This document shows, one piece after another, positions 15,610 through 24,416 of a DNA stretch of 64,000 nt; within the stretch, counting starts at the first letter, position 1, and the number at the start of each line of letters is the position of its first letter. Source of the stretch: Pseudarthrobacter sp. fls2-241-R2A-127 (GTDB taxonomy: Bacteria; Actinomycetota; Actinomycetes; Actinomycetales; Micrococcaceae); assembly GCF_030209355.1 (NCBI RefSeq), contig NZ_JARVSF010000016.1, positions 62,001 to 126,000 on the forward strand. Reading direction: 5' to 3'. The notes below the pieces were generated by a model. That model was given only the letters and a program-made list of their open reading frames with translations. It searched no databases and had not been told where the DNA came from. The translations under genes were made by a program, and so were the position numbers.

Positions 15610-16590
15610 ATGTCCAACATTTTTGGTGCTCCCAAGACCGGCGGCCCCACCGGACCGGATGACGCCCGGGCCGTACCCACCGGTGACACCGTAGGGTCCT
15701 ACACCTCCTACCTCGACGCCCAGAAGGCGGTTGACTACCTGGCGGACCAGCAGTTCCCGGTCCAGATGGTGTCCATCGTGGGCAACGAACTGAAGATGGT
15801 GGAGCGGGTGACCGGGCGCCTGAGCTACCCCCGGGTGGCCCTTTCGGGAGCACTGAGCGGCATGTGGTTCGGCCTCTTCGTCGGCGTCATGCTGTCCTTC
15901 TTCGCTCCCTCGCCCGGCTACTTTTCGATCATGACGTCGGTGCTGATGGGTGCGGCCTTCTTCATGCTCTTCGGCATCGTCACCTACGCCATGCAGCGCG
16001 GCAAGCGGGACTTCACCTCCACCAGCCAGGTAGTGGCGACGAACTACGACGTCATCGTGGCCCCCGAGGCCGCGCACGAGGCCCGGCGCCTGCTGCAGCA
16101 GCTGCCGATGTCCCGCTCCGACGCAGCGTCCGGACACGGCCCGTACACGCAGCATGACTACTACAATCAGCCGAACCAGCAGCAGCACCAGCCGGGGCAG
16201 GAACAGTATCCGGGCCAGGGCCCGGCCCGTCCAGCGGGCTGGAATGACCCCTACGGCCAGCGCCCGTCCGCGCCTCCGGCGCAGGAAGGCCACGGGTACC
16301 CCGGCGCCGGAAGCCAGGAGCAGGCCGGGCAACAGTACGACGACGGGCAGCAGCAGCAGCCGGCGCAGCCGGTCCGCTCCGTGCGGTACCCCGACCTGCC
16401 CGACGGCCGGCCGCAGTACGGAGTCCGCCTCCCGCAAAGCTCCGGGGCCGACACTGCGCAACACGGTGCAGCCGCTCCGGACCATGCCCACGAACCGGCC
16501 GCCCATTCCGCCACGGGACACACCCCGGAGCACAATGCCGGGCAGTACGGGCCGGACGAGGAGCAGCACCGCGGCGGCAACGGACAATAG
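15610..16590 (+). CDS. General-stress-type membrane protein with Gln/Pro-rich tail
   Basis: 326 residues. Residues about 25-75 look like the N-terminal domain of general stress protein 17M-like proteins (GSYTSYLDAQKAVDYLADQQ, VSIVGNELKMVERVTGRLSY). Two hydrophobic helices follow (ALSGMWFGLFVGVMLSFFA and VLMGAAFFMLFGIVTYAM), then VVATNYDVIVAPEAAHEARRL. The last 150 residues are Gln/Pro/Gly/His-rich and presumably disordered. ATG 15610 is preferred over 15589 because similarity starts there; AAGAAT lies 6 bases before it. Function unknown. It diverges from the MgtE-like gene. Confidence 0.75.
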   Translation: MSNIFGAPKTGGPTGPDDARAVPTGDTVGSYTSYLDAQKAVDYLADQQFPVQMVSIVGNELKMVERVTGRLSYPRVALSGALSGMWFGLFVGVMLSFFAPSPGYFSIMTSVLMGAAFFMLFGIVTYAMQRGKRDFTSTSQVVATNYDVIVAPEAAHEARRLLQQLPMSRSDAASGHGPYTQHDYYNQPNQQQHQPGQEQYPGQGPARPAGWNDPYGQRPSAPPAQEGHGYPGAGSQEQAGQQYDDGQQQQPAQPVRSVRYPDLPDGRPQYGVRLPQSSGADTAQHGAAAPDHAHEPAAHSATGHTPEHNAGQYGPDEEQHRGGNGQ

Positions 16591-16649
16591 CCCCGCCGGG
16601 CCGGCAATGCCTGCCGACCCCTGACGGCACCCCAACGTTGAGGGCCATC

Positions 16650-16698
16650 AAAAAGAGCGTGGCCACCGGACCCAGAGTCCGGTGGCCACGCTCTTTTT
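16650..16698. terminator. Strong bidirectional terminator
   Basis: 21-bp perfect arms (16650-16670 and 16678-16698) around a seven-base loop, with A-run and T-run ends (AAAAAGAGCG, CTCTTTTTT) that give a U-tract in both directions. It separates the stress-type protein gene from pepP. Confidence 0.95.
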
Positions 16699-16712
16699 TG
16701 CGTGTGCCGGTG

Positions 16713-18287
16713 TCAGGCCTCTTCGGTCCGGTAGATGCCGGCCATCCAGTCTTCGACGTCATCAACCTTGCGGGGCAGCGCGGCGCTGAGGTTGACGGGG
16801 CCGGCAGCGGTCATGAGGATGTCGTCTTCGATCCGCACGCCGATGCCGCGGAATTCCTCGGGGATCGCCAGGTCCTCCTCCTTGAAGTAGAGGCCCGGTT
16901 CAATGGTGAAGACCATGCCTTCGGTGAGGATGCCATCGAGGTAGAGTTCCCGCTTGGCTTGGGCACAGTCGTGCACGTCCAGGCCCAGATGATGGCTGGT
17001 GCCGTGCGGCATCCAGCGCCGGTGCTGCTGGCCCTCCGGGCTGATCGCTTCTTCCACGCTGACCGGCAGCAGGCCCCATTCGGCGAGGCGCTCGGCCAGG
17101 ACCGTGGTGGCGGCGGTGTGGATGTCCCGGAATTTGATCCCGGGCTGCGCGGCGGCGAAGCCGGCGTCCGCGGCGTCCAGGACGGCCTCGTACACCTTGC
17201 GTTGGATTTCGGAGAAGGTGCCGTTGGCCGGCAAGGTGCGGGTGACGTCGGCGGTGTAGAGCGAGTCGGCCTCAACGCCGGCGTCCAGCAGCAGCAGTTC
17301 GCCGGCGTTGACCCTGCCGGTGTTCCGGGTCCAGTGCAGCACGGTGGCGTTGTTGCCGGACGCGGCGATGGTGTCGTAGCCCAGTTCGTTGCCCACCTCG
17401 CGGGCGCGGGCGAAGAACGCACCCTCCACCACACGTTCGCCGCGGGCATGCGTCAGCGCGCGGGGGAGGGCCTTCACAACCTCTTCGAACCCCTCCACCG
17501 TGGCGGACACGGCAATCTTCATCTGTTCGATCTCCCACTCGTCCTTGAGCAGGCGCAGTTCGGAGAGCGCTTCGCTGAGCTTCTCGTCCAGGGCGTCCAG
17601 GGCCTCAAGGTCCAGGTTCTCCGGGTCCTTCGCGGTGTTATACCGGGCCGTGTCCACCAGGGCGTCAATGTTTTCGTCCACCTTGCGGACCAGCCGGATG
17701 GAAATGCCACCGATCTCCGGAGCACCCACGTCCTTGGTGATCGCCGTCTCGAGCTGGTCGATGTGGGCCGTGGGGAGCCCCAGGCGGGCTTGGAACTCTT
17801 CCAGGGTGGGGCGTGCACCGATCCAGAACTCCCCGGAGCGGGAGTCCGCGTAGAACTGTTCGGTGTCCCTGCCGGCCAGCGGCCGGAAGTACAGCGTGGC
17901 GCGGTGGTTGCCGCCGTCGTCGCCCTTTCCGTCCCCCACCGGGTCCAGGATCAGGACGGCGTCAGGCTCGTGGTCGAGGCCCAGGCCGGTAAGGTGTGCG
18001 AAACCTGAATGCGGGCGGAAGCGGTAGTCGCAGTCATTGGAGCGGACTTTGGGCGGCCCGGCGGGGATGACCAGCCGCTCGCCCTTGAATTGGGCGGAGA
18101 TTGCCTTGCGCCGGGTTGCGGCGTAGCGGGCGACGGCGTCACGCTGGGGAAGTTCCTGGCTGGACGGCGCCCAGTTGCTGGCCATGAAGGCCTTGAAAGC
18201 GCTGGAACTGGGCCGCTGCGAGCGGTTGTTGACGCGCTCCTCCAGCGGCTGGGAAGCAGAATTTTGGGTGTTATCGGCATCGTTCAC
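16713..18287 (-). CDS. pepP: Xaa-Pro aminopeptidase (aminopeptidase P family, M24B)
   Basis: 524-residue cytosolic dimanganese enzyme that removes an N-terminal residue preceding proline. N-terminal creatinase-like domain, then the pita-bread catalytic domain with metal ligands in LLLDAGVEADSLYTADVTRT (two Asp), HGTSHHLGLDVHD (His), TIEPGLYF (Glu) and GIGVRIEDD (Glu). Length fits the long AMP family. GTG 18287 is the in-frame start; an out-of-frame ATG at 18280 is ignored. Starts 79 bases from the divergent PHP gene. Confidence 0.92.
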   Translation of the reverse strand: MNDADNTQNSASQPLEERVNNRSQRPSSSAFKAFMASNWAPSSQELPQRDAVARYAATRRKAISAQFKGERLVIPAGPPKVRSNDCDYRFRPHSGFAHLTGLGLDHEPDAVLILDPVGDGKGDDGGNHRATLYFRPLAGRDTEQFYADSRSGEFWIGARPTLEEFQARLGLPTAHIDQLETAITKDVGAPEIGGISIRLVRKVDENIDALVDTARYNTAKDPENLDLEALDALDEKLSEALSELRLLKDEWEIEQMKIAVSATVEGFEEVVKALPRALTHARGERVVEGAFFARAREVGNELGYDTIAASGNNATVLHWTRNTGRVNAGELLLLDAGVEADSLYTADVTRTLPANGTFSEIQRKVYEAVLDAADAGFAAAQPGIKFRDIHTAATTVLAERLAEWGLLPVSVEEAISPEGQQHRRWMPHGTSHHLGLDVHDCAQAKRELYLDGILTEGMVFTIEPGLYFKEEDLAIPEEFRGIGVRIEDDILMTAAGPVNLSAALPRKVDDVEDWMAGIYRTEEA

Positions 18288-18354
18288 GGCACCATCGTCT
18301 CACCAGCTTCCCGGCGAAGCGAACAGGCTCCGGTGCCGGAGGGGCGGGGTCCAC

Positions 18355-18360
18355 TAGTCT
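18355..18360 (+). promoter_or_regulatory. -10 element of a leaderless PHP-gene transcript
   Basis: TAGTCT with a 6-base spacer (GGACAA) to GTG 18367. Confidence 0.6.
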
Positions 18361-18366
18361 GGACAA

Positions 18367-19215
18367 GTGAGGATTGACCTGCATGCCCACTCCAACGTCT
18401 CCGATGGTACGGAGCCGCCCGCCGACGTCATGGCCGCGGCCGCCCGTGCGGGCCTGGACGTTGTGGCCCTGACCGACCATGATTCCACTGCGGGTTGGGC
18501 CGAGGCGGCCGCGGCCGCCGTCACGCACGGTGTGGCCTTGGTCCCCGGCATGGAAGTTTCCTGCCGGACCGCCGAAGGCATCAGTGTCCACCTGCTGAGC
18601 TACCTGCACGACCCCACCCATCCGGGCCTGTTGGAGGAAATCACCAAGGCCAAGGACTCCCGGCTGACCCGGGCGGAGCGGATGGTCACCATCCTGGCGG
18701 AGGACTACCCGCTGACGTGGGACGACGTGATCCATCATGTGGCCCCGGGCGCCACCCTGGGCCGGCCGCACATCGCCGATGCCCTGGTGGCTGCGGGCGT
18801 GGTGGAGGACCGCTCCGAGGCTTTCGCATCGATCCTGACCTCCCGGTCCCGGTACTTCATCCCGCACTACGCGCCTGACCCGGCCACCGCCGTCGAACTC
18901 GTCCGTGCTGCCGGCGGCGTGCCCGTGTTTGCCCACCCCGTGGCGTCTGCCCGGGGCCGGATCGTGGGGGAGCGCACCTACCGGGAGATGATCGATGCCG
19001 GCCTGGCGGGACTGGAAATCGACCACCGGGACAATCCGGAAGAGGGGCGGGACTTCCTCCGCCGGCTCGCCGCCAAGCATGGCCTGGTGATCACCGGTTC
19101 CTCCGACTACCACGGCACGGGCAAGCCCAACCTGCTCGGCGAAAATGTCACGTCCCCGGATATGCTGGCACGGATCGAGGAGCTGGGGACCGGAACCGCG
19201 GTGGTGCGCCCTTAG
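18367..19215 (+). CDS. PHP-domain phosphoesterase (nucleoside/oligonucleotide phosphatase-like)
   Basis: 282 residues of the polymerase-and-histidinol-phosphatase fold. Metal ligands are visible in order: DLHAHSNVSDG (His-x-His and Asp at residues 4-11), LTDHDSTAGW, VPGMEVSC, HIADALVAAG, FAHPVASARG and the final SSDYHGTGKPN. This is the YciV/RNase AM-like subfamily, whose members hydrolyse 3',5'-nucleoside bisphosphates or short 5' ends of RNA. Which activity applies here is not decided. GTG start supported by TAGTCT upstream. Its TAG stop overlaps the TAA of the convergent methyltransferase gene (bases 19212-19215). Confidence 0.85.
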   Translation: MRIDLHAHSNVSDGTEPPADVMAAAARAGLDVVALTDHDSTAGWAEAAAAAVTHGVALVPGMEVSCRTAEGISVHLLSYLHDPTHPGLLEEITKAKDSRLTRAERMVTILAEDYPLTWDDVIHHVAPGATLGRPHIADALVAAGVVEDRSEAFASILTSRSRYFIPHYAPDPATAVELVRAAGGVPVFAHPVASARGRIVGERTYREMIDAGLAGLEIDHRDNPEEGRDFLRRLAAKHGLVITGSSDYHGTGKPNLLGENVTSPDMLARIEELGTGTAVVRP

Positions 19216-20084
19216 TTGGGCTGGAACGCCGTGAAGTCGGCGTGCGCACCCAGGCGCTTGGCCATGATGTCGATGGCCGGCTGGTTCTGGTCCACGCACA
19301 CGAATTTGCGGCCAAGTTTTGCGGCCACTGCGCCGAGGGTGCCGGATCCTGCGAAGAAATCAAGGCACCAGTCACCGGGCCTGGAGGAGGCAGCGACCAC
19401 GCGGCGGACCAGGCCCTCCGGTTTCTGCGTGGGGTAGCCGGTCTTTTCCTTGCCGGTGGGCGACACGATGGTATGCCACCAGACGTCGGTGGGCAGCTTG
19501 CCCAGTTCCCGCTTGGCAGGGGTCACCAGGCCCGGCGCCATATACGGTTCGCGGTCCACCTCGGCACTGTCGAAGTGGTACTTAGAGGGGTTCTTCACGT
19601 ACACCAAGATGTTGTCGTGCTTGGTGGGCCACCGGTTCTTCGCCCGGGCACCGTAGTCATACGCCCATATGATCTCGTTCAGGAAGCATTCCCTGCCGAA
19701 GATGGCGTCCAGCATCACTTTGGCGTAGTGCACCTCGCGGTAATCCAGGTGCAGGTACAGGGTGCCGTCGTCGGCCAGGAGGCGCCAGGCCTCCACGAGC
19801 CGGGGTTCCAGGAAGGACCAGTAGTCGCTGAACGCATCATCGTAGCGGTGCAGGGCACCCTTGATGGTGTCGTAGGAGCGGCCCTTGAAGCCCACCCGGT
19901 CCCCGCTTCCGCCGGCGTTGGCCACCATCCGCGTTTCCTGGCGCTGCTGCGGACGGCCCGTGTTGAAGGGCGGGTCCACGTAGATCAGCGTGAAGGCGCC
20001 GTCCGGCAGCGTGGGGAGGTACACCGCGTTGTCCGCGTGCACCACCAGGCTGCTGCCGTCCGGCGCCCAAACAGTGTCAGTCAT
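19212..20084 (-). CDS. Solitary site-specific DNA methyltransferase (beta class)
   Basis: 290 residues. Catalytic motif IV VDPPFNTG (36-43) precedes the SAM-binding motif I DFFAGSGTLG (242-251), the beta-class order of amino-methyltransferases (N6-adenine or N4-cytosine); DPPFNT plus YLHLDYREVHYAKVMLDAIFG resembles type III Mod and type II adenine enzymes. QKPEGLVRRVV matches the conserved TQKP motif. At 290 residues it is short for a type III Mod and leaves about 190 residues for target recognition. No restriction endonuclease gene is adjacent: neighbours are PHP phosphoesterase (overlapping, convergent) and DEAD helicase (8 bases upstream on the same strand). So it is either a regulatory orphan or a core housekeeping methylase. 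Recognition site unknown. Confidence 0.87.
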   Translation of the reverse strand: MTDTVWAPDGSSLVVHADNAVYLPTLPDGAFTLIYVDPPFNTGRPQQRQETRMVANAGGSGDRVGFKGRSYDTIKGALHRYDDAFSDYWSFLEPRLVEAWRLLADDGTLYLHLDYREVHYAKVMLDAIFGRECFLNEIIWAYDYGARAKNRWPTKHDNILVYVKNPSKYHFDSAEVDREPYMAPGLVTPAKRELGKLPTDVWWHTIVSPTGKEKTGYPTQKPEGLVRRVVAASSRPGDWCLDFFAGSGTLGAVAAKLGRKFVCVDQNQPAIDIMAKRLGAHADFTAFQPN

Positions 20085-20092
20085 CAGGGCAG

Positions 20093-21784
20093 TTAAGCCT
20101 CGGAGGTGCCAGGCTGGCTGCCGTTGTCCGCCCCGGCCACCACTTCGCCGTTGCGGCGGCGGGTGCGGGTGCGGGTCCGGCGGGCGCGGTTGGGCTTTTC
20201 GGCGTCGGTTGCGGGCGCTGCAGCTTCAGCGGCAGGCGCGGCTTCCGTCGTTGAGGTACGACGGCGGCGCTCACCCTGGCGGCCCGCGGAGTCATTGCGG
20301 CCGGCGTCGCGGCTGCCGCCCTTCCCGGCGTCGGAATTTCCGCGGCCCCGACCATCCCGGTCGCGTGAGCGGCCTGCATCGCGACCACCGCGGCTGTTCT
20401 TCTTGCCGGTCTCGCCGAGGTCCTCGAGGACTTCGGCGTCGACGCCTGCAAGGGTCCGCTTGTCACGCGGCAAGCGGCCCTTGGTGCCCTCGGGGATGTC
20501 AAGGTCACTGTAGAGGTGCGGCGAGGAGGAGTAGGTTTCCACCGGTTCGGGGACGCTCAGGCCCAAGGCCTTGTTGATCAGCGCCCAGCGCGGCATGTCG
20601 TCCCAGTCGACGAATGTGACGGCAGTGCCCTTGTTGCCGGCGCGGCCGGTGCGGCCCACGCGGTGCAGGTAGATCTTCTCGTCCTCGACGCACTGGTAGT
20701 TGATCACGTGGGTGACATCGTCCACGTCGATGCCGCGGGCAGCGACGTCCGTTGCCACCAGCACATCCACCTTGTTGTTACGGAACGCCCGGAGCGCCTG
20801 CTCGCGGGCACCCTGGCCCAGGTCGCCGTGGATGGCGGCGGCCGCGAAGCCGCGGTCCACCAGTTCCTCGGCCACCTTGGCGGCGGTGCGCTTGGTCTTG
20901 GTAAAGATGATGGTCCGGCCACGCCCCCGGGCCTGCAGGATGCGTGCCACCACCTCGGTCTTGTCCATGCTGTGTGCACGGTAGATGAGCTGGCGGATGT
21001 CCCGCTTGGTGAGGCCTTCATCATCCGGATCAGCTGCCCGGATGTGGGTGGGCTGGGTCATGTAGCGGCGCGCCATCGCGATGACAGGGCCGGGCATCGT
21101 TGCCGAGAACAGGAGCGTCTGGCGAACGGCCGGGGTTCCGGCGATGAGGGTCTCAACGTCCGGCAGGAAGCCAAGGTCCAGCATTTCGTCGGCCTCGTCG
21201 AGCACCACGAGCTTCACGTTCTTCAGGCTCAGGTGCTTCTGCTTGTACAGGTCGATCAGGCGCCCGGGGGTGCCCACCACTACTTCGACGCCCTGCTGGA
21301 GTGCTTCAACCTGGGGCTCGTAGGCGCGGCCACCGTAGATGGTGGTGATCCTGGCGTTGCGCTTGCGCGAAGCCGTCTCAAGGTCGCTGGCCACCTGAAC
21401 GGCCAATTCGCGGGTGGGGACAATGACCAGGGCCTGCGGGGCGCCCGGTACAGCCAAATTGGCGTAGCCGGGGTCGTCCTGGCCGATGACCCGCTGCAGC
21501 GCCGGGATGCCGAAGCCCAGGGTCTTGCCGGTACCGGTCTTGGCCTGGCCAATGATGTCGTGGCCTGCCAGCGCCACCGGCAGGGTCATGGCCTGGATGG
21601 GGAAGGGGTGGGTGATCCCTGCGTCGGCCAGGGATTCGACAATGTCCGCGCGGACGTTGTAGTCGGCGAAGGACTTCTCCGCGATCTCGTGCGGGGTCTC
21701 ATCGGAAATGATGGTTTCTTCCGGCTCGATGGTTTCCGTGCCGGACTCATCGCTCAGGAGCTGGTGGGTATGCAATTCACTCAC
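20093..21784 (-). CDS. DEAD-box ATP-dependent RNA helicase, RhlE-like
   Basis: 563 residues. Q motif (KSFADYNVRADIVESLADAG, PFPIQAMTLP), Walker A AKTGTGKT, motif Ia PTRELAVQ, motif II DEAD in VVLDEADEMLDLG, motif III SAT, motif V DVAARGID and motif VI HRVGRTGRAG are all present. The C-terminal 110 residues are rich in Arg, Gly and Asp (RGGRDAGRSRDRDGRGRG) and end in a basic RTRTRTRRR patch, typical RNA-binding tails. GTG start with AAGGAA 9-14 bases upstream. A leader of over 200 bases precedes it. It probably unwinds structured rRNA or mRNA, perhaps in cold. Confidence 0.92.
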   Translation of the reverse strand: MSELHTHQLLSDESGTETIEPEETIISDETPHEIAEKSFADYNVRADIVESLADAGITHPFPIQAMTLPVALAGHDIIGQAKTGTGKTLGFGIPALQRVIGQDDPGYANLAVPGAPQALVIVPTRELAVQVASDLETASRKRNARITTIYGGRAYEPQVEALQQGVEVVVGTPGRLIDLYKQKHLSLKNVKLVVLDEADEMLDLGFLPDVETLIAGTPAVRQTLLFSATMPGPVIAMARRYMTQPTHIRAADPDDEGLTKRDIRQLIYRAHSMDKTEVVARILQARGRGRTIIFTKTKRTAAKVAEELVDRGFAAAAIHGDLGQGAREQALRAFRNNKVDVLVATDVAARGIDVDDVTHVINYQCVEDEKIYLHRVGRTGRAGNKGTAVTFVDWDDMPRWALINKALGLSVPEPVETYSSSPHLYSDLDIPEGTKGRLPRDKRTLAGVDAEVLEDLGETGKKNSRGGRDAGRSRDRDGRGRGNSDAGKGGSRDAGRNDSAGRQGERRRRTSTTEAAPAAEAAAPATDAEKPNRARRTRTRTRRRNGEVVAGADNGSQPGTSEA

Positions 21785-22074
21785 AGGGGAGTTTCCTTAT
21801 TCATTTGGGCAATGGCGCTGCCTGCTCAACGGGCCGGCCAAGGCTGGCCGCTCCGGAGCACGCTCAGGCGCGCAAGCGATTCCAGTGGAAGCCGATCGCG
21901 GGCTATCTAATGCTGGCACTGGTGACCAACGGGTACATCTCAAGATCGCGTAGGGGCGGGCTTGTTGGTTTCAAATCAAGGAAATCAACGACCGGGCATC
22001 CAGTTCTACCTTCCCAGTCTAGCCGCACGGGGCCGGAATCCCCGTCTTGCCCCGTCCTGCCGCGTCCGCGGCCC
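21785..22074 (-). promoter_or_regulatory. Long 5' leader and promoter of the DEAD-box helicase
   Basis: 290 bases without a clear gene. TAGACT on the minus strand (22021 to 22016) is the best -10 hexamer; transcription would start near 22009, leaving a leader of about 225 bases. The leader holds a possible 11-codon upstream reading frame (ATG 21938 to TAG 21903, MYPLVTSASIR). No known riboswitch motif is recognised. Confidence 0.4.
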
Positions 22075-23553
22075 CTACGGAATGAGCTCGAAGTGCATCT
22101 GCCGGGTGGTGATGTCGGAGGACAGCAGCCGGACGCGCACCTTGGTACCGGACGTGAGCTCGCCGGCGCAGCGGGCGGTGACAGCCGGTTCGGCGATCTG
22201 GATGATCCCGGAACTGCCGTTCCCGTTGCCGTTCTTCGCGGTTCCGTTGCCATTCCCGTTCTGGGGTTTGGACCCGGAAATCACGATTGCATCGAATTCC
22301 TGGCCGATGTGGTTCAGCAGCAGCGCCGCCTCTACCGTGTCCAGCGCCATCCGCTCCATCCGCGACGCCAGCTGGTCCGAACCGGCCATGATCCCCGGGA
22401 GCAGTGGCAGCGCCTCCCGTGCCCAGCCCGGAACCTCCCCGCCGTTGCTGAGGGCCTCGCAGATCACCAGCACGAAACGGTCCACCAGCCGCCGCAGCGG
22501 GGCGGTGGTGTGGGCGTAGGCGGCACCGATGGCGGACTGGATGCCGTCCCCGGGGACGGTGCCGTCAAACGCCGTATAGGAAGCACCGCGGAACAGCATC
22601 CCGGCCGAATGCATTATGGCCAGCTGGCGGGGATCGGTGGGGTCCAGCGACCGCAGGTACTCGCCGTAGCTGACCTCGCCGTCCCACGGCCGGCCCAGTA
22701 CCTCGGTCTGCAGCCGGAAATGCCTCAGCGAACGCTCGTCCGGGGCCGGCATGGTGCGCAGGATGCCCACCTTCCCTTCCAGCATGAGCCGGGCGGCGGC
22801 CATTCCCGTCATCAGCGAAATCTGCGCGTTCCAGTCCTCCACGGGAAGCTGCGGGGCGGCGTCGATCCGGTAGCCGCCGTCGGGCAGTTGCACGATCTCC
22901 TGCTCAGGCATGTTGAGGCTCGCGCCCCCGCGCGCCCGCTCCAGCGCCACCCGTTTCAGCCCTACCTCCCGGAGGAGTTCCAGGACGCGAGGAGCGGTGC
23001 CGGCATCGAGGGCGGCCTGCGCACCCTTGTAGCTGAGCTTGTCGCGGCTGCGGATCCGCGCCCGCCTGACGCCGACGGAATTGACCCCGGCGTCGGCGTC
23101 GAGCGTGAAATCCCAGACGAACGCCGAGCACTCTTGGCCCGGCAGCAGGCTGCCGGCCCCTTCGCTGATCACTTCCGGGTGCAGCGGGATACGGCCGTCG
23201 GGAGCGTAGAAGGTTTGTCCGCGGCGCCTGGTTTCGGCATCCAGCGGACCACCGGGTGCCACGAAGGCCGGAACATCGGCGATCGCGTACATCACCCGGT
23301 AGCCGTCCCCGTCCGGCTCGATGAACACGGCCTGGTCCAGATCCGTGGACGAGGCGGGGTCGATGGTCACGAACGCAACGGCAGTCAGGTCATAGGAAGG
23401 CAGCTTCAGCGAGGCCACGGCGGCACGGGCGTCGTCCACGGCTGCCGCCGGATAAGGTCCTGGCAGTTCGAGTTCGGTCCGCAACGCGCTGAGCGCCTCT
23501 TCCAGGGCGTTTCGATGGTCGCGGACATGGGGAGCCAACCGATGATGTGACAC
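22075..23553 (-). CDS. RNB-domain 3'-5' exoribonuclease (RNase II/R family, short form)
   Basis: 492 residues. The catalytic RNB motif IDPASSTDLDQA holds D65, D71 and D73, followed by YAIADVPAFV, the conserved metal-binding and nucleotide-binding stretch. HTTAPLRRLVDRFV near residue 350 matches the conserved Arg-rich RNB motif. The protein lacks recognisable N-terminal cold-shock domains, and the C-terminal S1-like end is short, so it is a compact actinobacterial form rather than full RNase R (usually over 700 residues). A Gly-Asn repeat (NGNGNGTAKNGNGNG) around residue 445 looks like a flexible insert. Stop lies in the region shared with the helicase leader. Confidence 0.85.
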   Translation of the reverse strand: MSHHRLAPHVRDHRNALEEALSALRTELELPGPYPAAAVDDARAAVASLKLPSYDLTAVAFVTIDPASSTDLDQAVFIEPDGDGYRVMYAIADVPAFVAPGGPLDAETRRRGQTFYAPDGRIPLHPEVISEGAGSLLPGQECSAFVWDFTLDADAGVNSVGVRRARIRSRDKLSYKGAQAALDAGTAPRVLELLREVGLKRVALERARGGASLNMPEQEIVQLPDGGYRIDAAPQLPVEDWNAQISLMTGMAAARLMLEGKVGILRTMPAPDERSLRHFRLQTEVLGRPWDGEVSYGEYLRSLDPTDPRQLAIMHSAGMLFRGASYTAFDGTVPGDGIQSAIGAAYAHTTAPLRRLVDRFVLVICEALSNGGEVPGWAREALPLLPGIMAGSDQLASRMERMALDTVEAALLLNHIGQEFDAIVISGSKPQNGNGNGTAKNGNGNGSSGIIQIAEPAVTARCAGELTSGTKVRVRLLSSDITTRQMHFELIP

Positions 23554-23582
23554 AAAAGTCAGCGTAACTCCAAGTCCTGGGA

Positions 23583-24275
23583 TTACGCAGGCCCGGGGCC
23601 CGCGGCGTCCAGTGCGTCAAGCAGCGAGGCGGCGGCGGCAGCGGGATCCGCTGCCTCGGTAATGGCACGGACCACCACGATCCTTCGTGCACCCGCCTCC
23701 GCCACCTGGTGCACGTTCGCGTGGTCGACGCCCCCGATGGCAAACCACGGCACGGGGTTGGATGCCTCCGCGGAGGCACTGGCGGCGTACTTCACCAGGT
23801 CAAGGCCGACGGCGGTCCGGCCGGGTTTGGTGGGCGTGGCCCAGACAGGTCCCACGCAGAAGTAGTCCAAGTGGGAAGGCCCGGCGACCGCGGCGAGGGC
23901 GGCATCAACCTGCTCCGGGCTGTGGCTGGACAGCCCGATGGCCGCGTTGCCGTTCACCAGCGTGCGGGCCGCAGCCAACGGAAGGTCCTTCTGGCCGATG
24001 TGGAACACCGGTGCCCCGGACAAGACTGCGATGTCCGCGCGGTCATTGACGGCCCACAGCCGCCCGTGGCGCACCGCGGTTTCCTTCAAGACCGACAGCA
24101 GGTCCAATTCCTCGGCAGCCTCGATGGTCTTGTCGCGCAACTGGATGATGTCCACGCCCCCGGCGAACGCCGCGTCCACGAACTCGGCAAAGTCGCCGCG
24201 ATCCCGGCGCGCATCCGTGCAGAGGTACAGGCGGGCCGCCCCAAGGGCAGGAAAGGAGGAGAGGGACATATTCAT
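23583..24275 (-). CDS. thiE: Thiamine-phosphate synthase
   Basis: TIM-barrel enzyme joining HMP-pyrophosphate and thiazole phosphate to thiamine phosphate. 230 residues. [10 protein letters not shown] at the N-terminus, IIQLRDKTI (pyrophosphate-binding Arg-Asp-Lys), [20 protein letters not shown] and GLSSHSPEQ are the classic ThiE motifs; [14 protein letters not shown] and [11 protein letters not shown] follow. Start at ATG 24275: TAGGCT lies exactly 7 bases upstream; a longer frame begins at 24338 but runs through the promoter. Divergent from the riboswitch-controlled thiOSG operon and not itself under the riboswitch. Confidence 0.92.
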   Translation of the reverse strand: MNMSLSSFPALGAARLYLCTDARRDRGDFAEFVDAAFAGGVDIIQLRDKTIEAAEELDLLSVLKETAVRHGRLWAVNDRADIAVLSGAPVFHIGQKDLPLAAARTLVNGNAAIGLSSHSPEQVDAALAAVAGPSHLDYFCVGPVWATPTKPGRTAVGLDLVKYAASASAEASNPVPWFAIGGVDHANVHQVAEAGARRIVVVRAITEAADPAAAAASLLDALDAAGPGPA

Positions 24276-24282
24276 GCCTGCC

Positions 24283-24301
24283 AGCCTAGTTCCTCTAAAC
24301 T
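24283..24301. promoter_or_regulatory. Divergent -10 elements of thiE and thiOSG
   Basis: TAGGCT on the minus strand (24288 to 24283), 7 bases before the thiE ATG, and TAAACT on the plus strand (24296-24301), which would start the riboswitch transcript near 24308. Only seven bases separate the two hexamers, so the two polymerases probably exclude one another. Confidence 0.55.
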
Positions 24302-24308
24302 GGGCTGG

Positions 24309-24412
24309 TACTGCGGGAGCCCGCGGCAGCTGTAACAAAGCGCCGGGCTGAGAGGGCGTCAGAGCCGACCGCTTGACCTGATCCGGCTAATACCGGCGTA
24401 GGGAAGGAACCA
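24309..24412 (+). promoter_or_regulatory. TPP riboswitch (THI element)
   Basis: Contains CTGAGA (24348-24353), ACCTGATCC (24376-24384) and CGGCTAATACCGGCGTAGGG (24384-24403), the invariant pyrimidine-sensor and pyrophosphate-sensor parts of the thiamine pyrophosphate aptamer. The final GGGAAGG doubles as the Shine-Dalgarno for thiO, 9 bases before ATG 24417. TPP binding can therefore hide the ribosome site, so translational repression is the likely mechanism; no separate terminator hairpin is seen. Confidence 0.95.
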
Positions 24413-24416
24413 CACC

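Noticed and set aside
19212..20084. Complete restriction-modification system
   Set aside because: No endonuclease, specificity or Res-like helicase gene adjacent; the DEAD-box neighbour is an RNA helicase with RhlE features.
21805..23550. 581-codon plus-strand frame
   Set aside because: Antisense to the RNB ribonuclease; low-complexity Arg/Pro/His product.
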